Of a stretch of DNA of 64,000 nucleotides, positions 47,765 through 56,315 are shown piece by piece. Under the pieces are notes generated by a model. The model was not told where the DNA came from. It searched no databases and saw only the letters and a program-made list of their open reading frames with translations. Position 1 is the first letter of the stretch. Every line of letters begins with the position of its first letter. This stretch comes from Lawsonella sp012842085. GTDB lineage: Bacteria > Actinomycetota > Actinomycetes > Mycobacteriales > Mycobacteriaceae. The translations under genes were made by a program, and so were the position numbers. The stretch is taken from positions 558,001 through 622,000 of the forward strand of contig DAINXV010000001.1 in assembly GCA_036749735.1 (NCBI GenBank), written 5' to 3'.

Positions 47765-49204
47765 ATGGTTCAAAAAAAGAAGACTCGGGTTTTTCTCACC
47801 GGCGGCTTCGGAAACTGGGGCCAATTCGCCCTTCGTTCCCTAGCTGAGGCAGCAGACAAAGTTGATGTTGTCGCGCTGATCCTCCCCTCCGATTATGAGA
47901 AACACTCAGACCTCCGCAAGGAATTCAACGCTCAAGATAACCTCGAAATTGTTATTGGCGACCTAGTCGATTACGAGACCGTCAAACGTTGCGTAGACGG
48001 TGCAGACTACGTCATCCACCTTGGAGGTATGGTCTCTCCCGTAGCGGACGCTAACCACTGGCGCACCCACCAGGTAAACGTCGGTGCCGTCCGTAACATC
48101 ATCCGAGCTGTCAAAGAACAACCCAACCCCGATGAGGTTGGCGTCGTTGGTGTCGGTTCGGTAGCACAAACCGGCGACCGCAATCCTCCGCATCACTGGG
48201 GCCGCGTCGGTGACCCACTGTGGCCTTCGAAGTACGAAGAATATGCCCAGTCCAAGATCATCGCCGAGAACATGCTCATCCACTCTGGTCTGAAGAAGTG
48301 GGCATGGCTGCGCTCCTCCGGTATCTTCCATCCGGGCGTCGTCCGGATCATGGATCCCATCATGACCCACACCACGATGGACGGTGTGTTGGAGTGGATT
48401 CTGGTTGAAGATGCCGCTCGCCTGGTTCGTAAGATCGTCACCAACGAGGACGTCGATCCTCGCTTCTGGCGTGGTGTCTACAACCTTGGCTCTGGTGAAC
48501 CATGGCGCTTCACCAACTACGAACTCTACAGCCGCATGGTCGCCCTCTTCGGCGCCGATATGCGCAAGTGGTACAACTTCAACTGGTACGCCAACCGCAA
48601 CTTCCACGGCCAGTGGTACACGGACTCCGACTGGCTCGAGGAACTCGTTCCTTACCGTTCCGGTGCTGACCCAGAGAAGGCCCTGCAGCGCATGAAGAAC
48701 GCCGCTCCCGCCGTTTTCAACCTTGCTGGCGCAGTCCCCGGACAGATCGTCAAGCAACTCGGTATGCGTCCGATTCTCATGAAGAACCGCGGCATACTGA
48801 AGTTCATCCAAGGCAAGGATCCGAAGGGCATGGGTGCCTACTTCGGCGGTTACGACGAGTGGAAGAAGATCGGTACTTGGAAGGACTACGCCCCGGCTGA
48901 GCCCAGCAGGGAGCCCACCTACCTCGACCACGGCTACGACGAGAGCAAGAAGATCTCCGAACTCACTGTTGAAGAACTGCAGAAGGCTGCTGAGTTCCGC
49001 GGCGGTAAGCTCCTCTCCACTGAATACAGTGGCGACGAGTACGAACCGCTCCGCTGGGCCGGCGCTTTTGGCCACGAATTCGACGCCAGCCCGTTCGCCG
49101 TCTTGAAGGCCGGACACTGGTGCCCGAAGGATGTTCGCAACGTCTGGCAGTACGAGGCCTACGCCGAACGCAGCCCATTCCTGGCCCAACTTGAACTCTC
49201 CTAA
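47765..49204 (+). CDS. NAD(P)-dependent extended-SDR oxidoreductase/epimerase
   Basis: 479 residues. The Rossmann motif FLTGGFGNWGQFALR is at residues 10-24 and the catalytic Tyr-Lys pair is in YAQSKIIAENM. The first 270 residues match extended short-chain dehydrogenases that act on nucleotide sugars or steroid-like substrates. The C-terminal 200 residues are an additional domain I do not recognise. ATG 47765 follows AGAGAGAAC; a longer frame from 47723 is less likely. Probably an operon with the flavoprotein 92 bases downstream. Substrate unknown; strongly biased codons suggest good expression. Confidence 0.8.
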   Translation: MVQKKKTRVFLTGGFGNWGQFALRSLAEAADKVDVVALILPSDYEKHSDLRKEFNAQDNLEIVIGDLVDYETVKRCVDGADYVIHLGGMVSPVADANHWRTHQVNVGAVRNIIRAVKEQPNPDEVGVVGVGSVAQTGDRNPPHHWGRVGDPLWPSKYEEYAQSKIIAENMLIHSGLKKWAWLRSSGIFHPGVVRIMDPIMTHTTMDGVLEWILVEDAARLVRKIVTNEDVDPRFWRGVYNLGSGEPWRFTNYELYSRMVALFGADMRKWYNFNWYANRNFHGQWYTDSDWLEELVPYRSGADPEKALQRMKNAAPAVFNLAGAVPGQIVKQLGMRPILMKNRGILKFIQGKDPKGMGAYFGGYDEWKKIGTWKDYAPAEPSREPTYLDHGYDESKKISELTVEELQKAAEFRGGKLLSTEYSGDEYEPLRWAGAFGHEFDASPFAVLKAGHWCPKDVRNVWQYEAYAERSPFLAQLELS

Positions 49205-49296
49205 AACACTGAGTTCTTCAAGAAGGTGCGCCGCTGCTGAGCGGCGGCGCACCTCTCCCCAAACTTGCTTTACTTAATAGAAATAGGAGGAAAACA

Positions 49297-50937
49297 TTGG
49301 TTTCCAAAAAAGTAAGGTTAATCCCCGACGATAACTTTGATGTTGTCGTCGTCGGATTCGGCGGCGCTGGTGCAGCAGCTGCTATCGAGGCTGCCGATAA
49401 TGGCGCCCGCGTCCTCGCCCTAGACCTCTCGGTTGGTGGCGGCGCAACCCGTCTTTCCGGCGGTATTGTTTACTGCGGTGGCGGAACTTCCGTTCAGAAG
49501 GAAGCTGGCGTCGAAGACAGCCCCGAGAACATGTTCAACTACATGAAGCAGGAAGCTCAGGGCGTTGTCTCCGACGAGACCCTCATGCGCTTCTGTGAAG
49601 AGAGCCCCGGAATGGTCGAGTGGCTCAAGGAGAACGGCGTCGAATTCGACTCCTCCCTATGCCCCTACAAGGCTTCTTACCCAACCGACAAGCACTACCT
49701 GTACTTCTCCGGTAATGAGAAGGCTTACCCCTACAACGAGCACGCCAAGCCCGCTGCCCGCGGACACCGTACCGTCGCTAGCGGCCTTGCCTCCGGTAAG
49801 GTGCTGTTCAACAGCCTGCGCGAATCCGCTTTGATGAAGGGTGTTCACTTCATTCCGGTCGCTCGCGTAACTGAACTGATCATGGATGGCGATGACGTCA
49901 CCGGCGTCAAGTTCACCGCGTTGAACAACGAACCGCTCCGCAAGCTCCACTGGCTCATCACCAAGCTGACCGCCAAGATGGGTAACTTCTTCCCCGACCT
50001 CATTGGTCGTCCGGTTGATAAAGTTACTGACTTCATCTGGAAGCTCGGCGCTGAGGACTACGAAGTTCACACCGACGCCGTCATCCTCTCCGCTGGTGGC
50101 TTCGCTTACAACACCGAATGGATGGAGCGCTACACCGGTCCTTACGCCAAGATCACCCCGCTGGGAACCGGCGGCGACGATGGCAACGGCATCAAGCTCG
50201 GTATGAGCGCTGGCGGTGCTATTGGACAGATGGATAAGGCCACTTCCTGGCGCTTCATTTCCCCGCCGGAAGCCTACATTGAGGGCGTTTCCGTGGGCAC
50301 GAATGGTGAGCGTGTCGCCAACGAAGACCTTTACGGTGCAACCCACTCCAACGTGATGGTTCGCGAATACGGCGCAGACTGCCGCCTGATTCTCGACCGC
50401 ACCCAGTGGATCAAGGCACTGAAGCAGGTTCCGTCCCAGTCCCAGCTTTTCCACTGGGCAATGTCGGCCTACCTCTTCACCATTGGTCACAAGCGCGCCA
50501 ACACCCTGGAGGATCTCGCCAAGAAGATTGGTGTGAACCCCGAAGGTCTACGCAAGACTGTCGAAGAGTACAACGAGGGTATTGCTAGCGGTAAGGGAGA
50601 TCCCCACCACAAGGCTGATAACCTCAGCTCCCCGATTGTCAAGGCTCCGTACTACTCCATCGACATCTCCAACATTCCGAACAACATCCTCAACGGCTTG
50701 ATGTACCCGGCTCCGGGCCTCACCCTTGGTGGACTTGTTGTGAATGAAGAGACTGGCAATGTTCAGACCGCTGAAGGCAAGGACATTAAGGGCCTCTACG
50801 CTGCCGGCCGTACCGCCGTCGGTGTGTGCTCCAACTCCTACGTCTCTGGTCTGTCCATCGCGGACGCCTTCTTCTCCGGACGTCGCGCTGGCCGCTCCGC
50901 TGCCGCTGACTCCGTGGAAGCAACCAAAGAGAACTAA
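49297..50937 (+). CDS. FAD-dependent oxidoreductase of the fumarate reductase/3-ketosteroid dehydrogenase superfamily
   Basis: 546 residues starting at TTG 49297 after AGGAGG. The N-terminal FAD motif VVVVGFGGAGAAAAIEAA (about 16-33), GGATRLSGG, and the C-terminal GLYAAGRTAVGVCSNSYVSGLSIADAFFSGRRAG define the FAD_binding_2 family. The cap domain lies between. Relatives include fumarate reductases, 3-ketosteroid-delta-1-dehydrogenases and urocanate-type reductases; I cannot choose among them. Its operon partner, an extended SDR, supports a two-step redox route on an alicyclic or steroid-like molecule, but that is inference. Ends at a strong terminator. Confidence 0.82.
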   Translation: MVSKKVRLIPDDNFDVVVVGFGGAGAAAAIEAADNGARVLALDLSVGGGATRLSGGIVYCGGGTSVQKEAGVEDSPENMFNYMKQEAQGVVSDETLMRFCEESPGMVEWLKENGVEFDSSLCPYKASYPTDKHYLYFSGNEKAYPYNEHAKPAARGHRTVASGLASGKVLFNSLRESALMKGVHFIPVARVTELIMDGDDVTGVKFTALNNEPLRKLHWLITKLTAKMGNFFPDLIGRPVDKVTDFIWKLGAEDYEVHTDAVILSAGGFAYNTEWMERYTGPYAKITPLGTGGDDGNGIKLGMSAGGAIGQMDKATSWRFISPPEAYIEGVSVGTNGERVANEDLYGATHSNVMVREYGADCRLILDRTQWIKALKQVPSQSQLFHWAMSAYLFTIGHKRANTLEDLAKKIGVNPEGLRKTVEEYNEGIASGKGDPHHKADNLSSPIVKAPYYSIDISNIPNNILNGLMYPAPGLTLGGLVVNEETGNVQTAEGKDIKGLYAAGRTAVGVCSNSYVSGLSIADAFFSGRRAGRSAAADSVEATKEN

Positions 50938-50977
50938 GAGAAGTTCCTACAAGTTAATAGCACTATCGAATAATCAA

Positions 50978-51018
50978 TAGTAAGAACCCCCGACAGTCAA
51001 TGTCGGGGGTTCTTACTA
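50978..51018. terminator. Bidirectional terminator after the flavoprotein operon
   Basis: An 18-bp perfect stem (TAGTAAGAACCCCCGACA and complement) around GTCAA, between convergent genes. Confidence 0.9.
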
Positions 51019-51053
51019 TTTCTAGCGCAATGCCAATTTACTGATTAAACGGT

Positions 51054-52913
51054 TTACTGATTCAACGGGCAGGGGAATTCTTCCTCCACCGAAGATGGCT
51101 GCAAGCCATCGGTTCCTTCGGGGAAGGTTGTGGTCATCTTGGTGTAGATATCGATTCCCTGGCCGCACGGCTCACGGTCGGTGAGGGTCACTTTAACCGG
51201 GAATTCAAACTCTGTACCTTCAGCGCAGGAGGGGTCACAGTCGTTAATCATAGTGGTGCCCTCCCCCACGGCTGTATCAGTACCCCAGCCCTTCCAGCTG
51301 AGGTCCTCTAGATAAAGCGCTCCCGTTGCACAACCCATATTGATGTTGCGCGGTCCTTTCGGTCCCGCAGTATCAATACAGTTGAGGAAGCCTGTTGCCC
51401 GCACCAGCACCATTTTTTCTTGGGGGGTGGCATCGAGTACTGCGTAAACTTGGCCTGTATTGGGGTCGAAGGTAATGGTGGCAGTGGTGGCTGCTGCCGG
51501 ATTAGCGGGGAACTGTACCGTCTTTACCCTCTCCGGCACATCCTGCACAATACCCGCCGGGGTGTCCACAATTTGGGTGTCGCTACTGCGAGCCATCACC
51601 CCAAAGAACCCATGGTAGAGCTCCCGATCCAAGCCGGGGACACTAGCCAACAGCATGGCGGAACGCGCTGCCTGCACACCCGGAATAGCCCGTGCGAGCG
51701 TGCGGCTAAGTCCATCAATGTCACGTGGCCAGGCAGCCAACGCGTCAAGGTTGATGGTGGTTCCCGCAATCTGCACCTGCTGGCCGCCGGGGCGGCGCCG
51801 CGCCGGTTTCATTCCCGGCAGATTCGGCTTATCTTGCTCCTCCCACCGGCTGCGATCCTGGGATGTAGCAAAAGTAACGTCCGATTCCAGAGTGTCGGTA
51901 TCGACGGTGGTTTCACCGATCACCATTTTTTGGGTGGTGGTGACGCTGTAGGAGATACCTTTCTCTTCATAGGTGCGGGTGACGGTGCGGTTCTGCACCA
52001 TCAGTGCCATGGGTGGTAACGATTCAAAAGTGGGGGCTTTGTGGAGAGCTTCCACGCCTGCGTTGCGCAGGGTCGATTGCGCTTCGGCGCGCGACAGTTG
52101 CTTGGGTGGGAAAGCGAAACCCAAACCAATGAGGAGAGCAACGATGACAATTGCAGCACCCGTACCTAGGAAGATTGGCAGGGTGTTGCGTTTCTTCTCT
52201 TCGCGGCGCTCGCGCTGCGCAGCCATACTGATGATGTAGTTTTGGGAGGTTGTCGCATCCGGAGCTGCTGCTTCCGCATCCAATTTTTCCTGCACGTCGG
52301 GGGCTTCTGTGACGTTAGGTTTGGCGACTTCCGCAAGCGGGGACTCTTCCTCGAGGACAGTGGTCTCGGGCTTCTCCTCGACCTCTTCCACTTCCGAGTA
52401 GGCGAGTGAGGGTTCCACTGTGGGAACATCCTCCTCGTCAACTGGCTCGTCCTCCGTGGGTTCTTCGCCTTCCGCGTCGAGTGGTTCCTCGTCTACCTCA
52501 GCGGTTTCGTCATCGGCAAGCTCGTCGGACTCATCAGTCTCGTCGGACTCGTCAACCTCTTCCGGTTCTTCAGCAGGTTCAGTATCAGTTTCTTCGCTGA
52601 GTTCCTCATCGATTGCAGGCTCGTCCTCATCAGGGGTGCCCGATAGTTCTGGGAGAACAACTTCGGAGCTGGTTTCCCCAGCGAGGATGTCCTCCAAGAG
52701 GGATTCATCCGGGGAAGTTTCTTCATCGACGCGCGCTGATTGCGGATTGGCTTTGATGAGGCGTTCCCAAGAGTCCCGGGGAGCGTCCCAGAGGGGACGG
52801 AAGTCGATGATGGGGTCTACTTGGTTGCCTCCGGCTGGTGTTATTTTGTTGACTTCTTTTTTCGTGTTTTCACTGAATTTGGATTCTTCAGCGTCGTTTT
52901 TCCGGCCAAACAT
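51054..52913 (-). CDS. Probable membrane anti-sigma factor with acidic cytoplasmic region
   Basis: 619 residues encoded directly after an ECF sigma gene, sharing TAATG with its stop. The N-terminus (1-60) is followed by a Glu/Asp-rich region (about 65-215), a basic patch (RERREEKKRN), one membrane helix (about 246-268) and an extracytoplasmic domain of about 350 residues with four to six cysteines near its end (CIDTAG, MGCATG, NDCDPSCAEG, EPCGQG, FPCPLNQ). Position and topology suggest a sigma-binding regulator. No zinc HxxxCxxC anti-sigma motif is present, so the function is inferred from context only. Confidence 0.6.
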   Translation of the reverse strand: MFGRKNDAEESKFSENTKKEVNKITPAGGNQVDPIIDFRPLWDAPRDSWERLIKANPQSARVDEETSPDESLLEDILAGETSSEVVLPELSGTPDEDEPAIDEELSEETDTEPAEEPEEVDESDETDESDELADDETAEVDEEPLDAEGEEPTEDEPVDEEDVPTVEPSLAYSEVEEVEEKPETTVLEEESPLAEVAKPNVTEAPDVQEKLDAEAAAPDATTSQNYIISMAAQRERREEKKRNTLPIFLGTGAAIVIVALLIGLGFAFPPKQLSRAEAQSTLRNAGVEALHKAPTFESLPPMALMVQNRTVTRTYEEKGISYSVTTTQKMVIGETTVDTDTLESDVTFATSQDRSRWEEQDKPNLPGMKPARRRPGGQQVQIAGTTINLDALAAWPRDIDGLSRTLARAIPGVQAARSAMLLASVPGLDRELYHGFFGVMARSSDTQIVDTPAGIVQDVPERVKTVQFPANPAAATTATITFDPNTGQVYAVLDATPQEKMVLVRATGFLNCIDTAGPKGPRNINMGCATGALYLEDLSWKGWGTDTAVGEGTTMINDCDPSCAEGTEFEFPVKVTLTDREPCGQGIDIYTKMTTTFPEGTDGLQPSSVEEEFPCPLNQ

Positions 52914-53455
52914 TAGAGGTCTCCCTCACCTTCTGAGGTGTCAACATCGAATGCTTCCACCAGGGTTGCGAGTCTGCCGCGCGCGCGGTGGAGTTTTACA
53001 CGTACTTGGGTGGGAGAAATATTGAGGATTTTGGCAATCTGAACCGTGGAGAAGCCTTCCCATGCGGAGAGGGTGAGAAGTTCCCGGTCGGGTTCAGTCA
53101 TGACACTTAGCGCACGTTTCACCGGATCGACTCCCTCTTTGGCGATGGCGATCTCGGTAGTGGTTGCTTCCCACGCATGCGGATTGTTGCGACGTATTTC
53201 TTCTTCTTGCTGGTGTTGACGGAGCATTTCGTATTCGCCGACGGCGGTTCTTGCAACTCCATAAATCCAGGGAAGTGGCTTGTCTTGCAAGTGTTCTGGG
53301 ATTTGTTCACGGTTTTCCCAAGTGCGTGTCATCACCACTGACAGCATGTCGTTAACGCTGCCCTTAGGTAGCCGCCGTTGCAGGTAGCTCGCGATTGGGC
53401 GGTATGACTGCTGGTAAACATCCCGGAACCAGGCTTCATCCATTACGTCACTCAT
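52913..53455 (-). CDS. ECF-type sigma-70 factor
   Basis: 180 residues with sigma region 2 (YQQSYRPIASYLQRRLPKGSVNDMLSVVMTRTWEN..PLPWIYGVARTA) and region 4 helix-turn-helix (LLTLSAWEGFSTVQIAKILNISPTQVRVKLHRARGRL). No region 1.1 or 3, as in ECF factors. Directs RNA polymerase to an unknown regulon and is probably held inactive by the membrane protein encoded next. No promoter resembling its own target was identified upstream. Confidence 0.9.
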   Translation of the reverse strand: MSDVMDEAWFRDVYQQSYRPIASYLQRRLPKGSVNDMLSVVMTRTWENREQIPEHLQDKPLPWIYGVARTAVGEYEMLRQHQQEEEIRRNNPHAWEATTTEIAIAKEGVDPVKRALSVMTEPDRELLTLSAWEGFSTVQIAKILNISPTQVRVKLHRARGRLATLVEAFDVDTSEGEGDL

Positions 53456-53526
53456 ACTTAACAGTGTACGGGTTTATCCCGTTTCACTACGTTGCATTAG
53501 CGTCTTTGTGCTGGAAGATGGCAATT

Positions 53527-54120
53527 TTAGAGCGGTAGGACGTTTCCTTTGTCGTCAACTTCGAAGTTTTTCCATGCTTGGGATGGGGTGGGTCCGCGTT
53601 GCCCTTGGTATTTGGAGCCGAGTTTGGCGGATCCGTAGGGGACGGATGCTGGGGAGCTAAGTCGGAAGACGCACAGCTGCCCGACTTTCATTGTTGGGTA
53701 GAGCTTGATGGGCAGGTTGGAGACGTTGGAGAGCTCTAGGGTGATGTGTCCCGTGAAGCCGGGGTCGATGAATCCGGCGGTGGAGTGGGTCATGAGGCCG
53801 AGGCGCCCGAGGGAGCTTTTCCCTTCGAGACGGCCTGCAAGGGTGTCGCAGAGTCCGACTTTTTCTAGTGTTGACCCGAGTGCGAATTCTCCGGGGTGGA
53901 GGATGAAGGGCTCGCCGTCGTCCACTTCGACGAAGCTGGTGAGGTCGTCTTGGGGGATGGCGGGGTCGATGTGGGTGTGTTTAGTGGAGTTGAAGACTCG
54001 AAAGTAGCGGTCGAGTCGTACATCGACACTGGAGGGCTGTATGAGGTCTGGATCGAGGGGATCTAGAACAAGGTCGCCCACATCTATTGATACGCGTAAG
54101 TCAACATCTGAAAGAAGCAC
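53527..54120 (-). CDS. dcd: dCTP deaminase (probably bifunctional dCTP deaminase/dUTPase)
   Basis: 197 residues. Converts dCTP to dUTP and, in actinobacterial relatives such as M. tuberculosis Rv0321, onward to dUMP. Seen motifs: IQPSSVDVRLDRYFRVF, EGKSSLGRLGL and HSTAGFIDPGFTGHITLELSN with the catalytic Glu in TLELSN, and KYQGQRGPTPSQAW at the C-terminus. The dUTPase activity is inferred from the lineage, not from a separate domain. Feeds dTMP synthesis alongside the nrd genes in this window. Confidence 0.95.
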   Translation of the reverse strand: MLLSDVDLRVSIDVGDLVLDPLDPDLIQPSSVDVRLDRYFRVFNSTKHTHIDPAIPQDDLTSFVEVDDGEPFILHPGEFALGSTLEKVGLCDTLAGRLEGKSSLGRLGLMTHSTAGFIDPGFTGHITLELSNVSNLPIKLYPTMKVGQLCVFRLSSPASVPYGSAKLGSKYQGQRGPTPSQAWKNFEVDDKGNVLPL

Positions 54121-54261
54121 GAAACTAGCGTAACCTACCGCGCATGAGTTGGGAGGGGTTACCGTGGAAACCTCAGCGTAGTTCTCGTTTATCAGTAGAG
54201 ACTCACATGCTGTTAATCTAAGGAGCAGCAGTTATTACGGACCATCCCGTAGTGATGCTTC

Positions 54262-54332
54262 GCCGATGTAGTTCAATGGTAGAACATCAGCTTCCCAAGC
54301 TGAATACGCGGGTTCGATTCCCGTCATCGGCT
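54262..54332 (+). tRNA. tRNA-Gly (anticodon CCC)
   Basis: 71 bases that fold as a cloverleaf: acceptor GCCGATG/CATCGGC, D loop with TTCAATGGTA, anticodon stem TCAGC/GCTGA with loop TTCCCAA (anticodon CCC), and TTCGATT T-loop. Discriminator is T; CCA is not encoded. Followed by CTTTTT, likely its terminator. The 3' end abuts the convergent GIY-YIG gene. Confidence 0.95.
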
Positions 54333-54336
54333 CTTT

Positions 54337-55370
54337 TTATTTAGCAAACTTCTCCATTACTTCGCGGACTAAAGTTTCGCTATGCCAGCGACGGTACATC
54401 CCGGACTGATTCTGACGCATCGCCTGAATGACAAGCATACGAACGAAACTAAGAATTTCAGGATCATTAGCGAAATATTGCTCAAGTTTGCCGATCGGGA
54501 TAGCCAGATAATTTACTTGTTTGATCGGATAGTGAGTAGTCCCAAGCACAAACGGCAATCCATCTTCGAACTCGCCAGCAAAAACTGGCGCAGTTACTTT
54601 CGGGGGAATCTCCATCTCATCTATATATTGCTGTAACTCATCATCCTCGTCGACAGGAGGCAAGAAGTTAAAGTAGCAACAATATTCTTCTTTCTCCTCG
54701 GAGAGCTCGGTTTCGAAACGTGGGAAAAAGCAATTTCCAATGAACCGGCGTTAAGCGTCGCAAAGCGACCTCCAGCGGTGCCTGGATAGTCTGAAAGCGT
54801 CCAGTAAACGGATTCTGTTTCAGCCGGCGAAGGCAGTACCTGCGATATTAGATAAGCGAGATCTGAACACACTTTTTCGTAAAGTTCTTTTTCCCCTTTA
54901 GCCGCAGTATTTTTGTAGAGCTTGGATTTTCCTAACTCTTCAAGAGGTTTTGTGGCAGTTGCCGAAGAGGGAAGCGCCCACCCGTATTCAGCCTGTCCTG
55001 TAGCCCAGTGTTTTTGTTCCTCCACTTCCACGACATCATCAAACGGAGTGGGCTCAAAATGCCCCATATTAAATGTCTTGTTGCGGAGTGTTTTACCCTT
55101 CGACCGCTGTCTCCTAATTTCCTGGCGCTCCAAAAGATCTAACTCGTCACGTTTAGCTGACATGAAATATACTTTGACAATGTCATCCCATGGGCGATGA
55201 TGCGCAGATCCATGGACATGCGTAGTAAAGCGAGTTGGCATATCAACCGTCTGCCCAACATACCGCTCACCATTTTTAAACTCGAGAATGTAGATTCCGC
55301 ATTTATCTTTTTTCAAAAGAGGCGCCATCGTTTGTGCTTCGGCGACATCCCAACTCAAATACTTAGCCAT
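54337..55370 (-). pseudogene. GIY-YIG nuclease-domain protein, frameshifted in a T5 tract
   Basis: The first frame (from ATG 55370) has the GIY-YIG core CGIYILEFKNGERYVGQT at about residues 24-41 and a helical arm with DLLERQEI. It reaches GRFATLNAGSLEIAF and then leaves frame. The second frame (to 54337) continues FPRFETELSEEKEEYCCYF and then PPVDEDDELQQYIDEME. Adding one T to the run at 54725-54729 joins them into about 344 residues. Whether it is a homing or a restriction-like nuclease is unclear. Its stop lies four bases from the tRNA-Gly 3' end, a common landing place for mobile DNA. Confidence 0.75.
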
Positions 55371-55420
55371 GCCTTAAGGTTATGTTCTCGGTGTAACAAA
55401 AAGTGCTGTTCAGACCTACT

Positions 55421-55428
55421 CCCCCCCC
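55421..55428. repeat. C8 homopolymer upstream of the SMR exporter genes
   Basis: Eight consecutive C residues about 38 bases upstream of a TATAAT -10 element (55466-55471). It is the longest C tract I noticed in the window. Length variation here could alter promoter strength, but there is no direct evidence of that. Confidence 0.6.
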
Positions 55429-55465
55429 CAACGCTCACTTGTTTTTTGGCAATTTGTGCACTCCG

Positions 55466-55471
55466 TATAAT
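55466..55471 (+). promoter_or_regulatory. Probable -10 element for the SMR exporter operon
   Basis: A perfect TATAAT lies 78 bases before the first SMR start. No clean -35 hexamer at 17 bp was found, so the promoter call is moderate. Confidence 0.5.
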
Positions 55472-55549
55472 GAGGACGGCTATCGAGCGCTCATTAATTG
55501 TGTTTATTCAACAGGTGTTTCTTACCGGCCCGACCAAGAAAGGACTAAA

Positions 55550-55864
55550 TTGGCCTGGGTTATTCTCGTTGTTTCCGGCGCGCTGGAGGCCGTCTGGGCT
55601 GGTGCGTTGGAAAGGATGGATGGCTTTAGAAAGAAGCTCCCCATTCTGGCTTTTGTGGTGGGCCTGTTTCTCAGCATGGGAGGCCTGGCTATTGCCATGC
55701 GCGATCTTCCCGCCGGCACAGCATACGCCGCCTGGGTGGGGGTCGGCGCTGGAACCACCGTCTTGTGGAGTTGGGCTACCGGCATCGAGAAAATGAATGC
55801 TACCCGTTTGGCTCTGCTCGTGGCACTTATTGCATGCATTGTGGGTTTAAGGGTGGTGGCGTAG
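55550..55864 (+). CDS. SMR-family efflux subunit 1 (Gdx/SugE-like pair)
   Basis: 104 residues with four membrane helices. Starts at TTG 55550 with AAAGGA upstream; the longer frame from 55403 has no support. The membrane-embedded Glu is in SGALEAVWAGAL, and the sequence resembles the SugE/Gdx branch (GTAYAAWVGVGA). Gdx proteins export guanidinium and some quaternary amines; paired genes usually form heterodimers. The partner gene begins two bases after this stop, supporting that. Confidence 0.85.
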   Translation: MAWVILVVSGALEAVWAGALERMDGFRKKLPILAFVVGLFLSMGGLAIAMRDLPAGTAYAAWVGVGAGTTVLWSWATGIEKMNATRLALLVALIACIVGLRVVA

Positions 55865-55866
55865 AT

Positions 55867-56229
55867 ATGGCTTGGTTCATTCTGGTTAGCTCCGCAGTTT
55901 TTGAAGCGGTGTGGGCGATTGCAATGAGTTTGTCGGAAGGCTTCACCCGCCTCGGACCCACAATTGTGTTTGCTATTGCGCTCATCATTTCCATGTCTGG
56001 ACTGGGCTGGGCGGTGAAACGCATCCCCCTGGGGACTGCTTACACCGTGTGGACAGGTATTGGCGCGTCGCTCGCGGTCATCTACTCTATGGCTTCCGGA
56101 ATGGAGCCGGTGACGGTGGGGAAAGTAGTTTTTCTAGCCGGCATTATTCTGTGTGTGGTGGGCTTAAAAATGGTGTCCCCGGCGTCCGACAACAAAAAAT
56201 CGGACTCTGCGGCTACCACCGCTGACTAG
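55867..56229 (+). CDS. SMR-family efflux subunit 2 (Gdx/SugE-like pair)
   Basis: 120 residues, four helices, with membrane Glu in SSAVFEAVWAIAM and the Gdx-like GTAYTVWTGIGA, closely following E. coli SugE/Gdx. A polar tail of about 15 residues follows the last helix. ATG 55867 lies two bases after the first subunit's stop. Probably forms an antiparallel heterodimer that exchanges guanidinium-like cations for protons. Confidence 0.88.
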   Translation: MAWFILVSSAVFEAVWAIAMSLSEGFTRLGPTIVFAIALIISMSGLGWAVKRIPLGTAYTVWTGIGASLAVIYSMASGMEPVTVGKVVFLAGIILCVVGLKMVSPASDNKKSDSAATTAD

Positions 56230-56279
56230 ACAACATCACTACCGGGGCGGAAGATTTTTTAAATTCATGAACCATTCCC

Positions 56280-56308
56280 TTGATACCCCTAGGGGGTATC
56301 CGTACGAT
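56280..56308 (+). promoter_or_regulatory. copA promoter with a CsoR-type operator in its spacer
   Basis: TTGATA (56280-56285), a 17-base spacer and TACGAT (56303-56308) form a sigma-A promoter. The palindrome ATACCCC-TA-GGGGGTAT (56283-56299) covers the -35 and spacer, matching the copper-responsive CsoR box. Transcription would start about 56315-56316, at the copA ATG. Confidence 0.8.
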
Positions 56309-56315
56309 TATGGTT

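Noticed and set aside
49297..50937. Firm assignment as 3-ketosteroid dehydrogenase
   Set aside because: Only superfamily FAD motifs are clear; the KstD substrate-site signature is not evident.
54262..54332. Attachment-site duplication of the tRNA-Gly 3' end
   Set aside because: No second copy of the T-arm/acceptor sequence was seen in the window, so an integrated element boundary cannot be drawn.
55472..55549. Guanidine riboswitch upstream of the SMR pair
   Set aside because: A single ACGG near 55477 is present, but the paired ACGR loops of class II and the conserved cores of classes I and III were not found.
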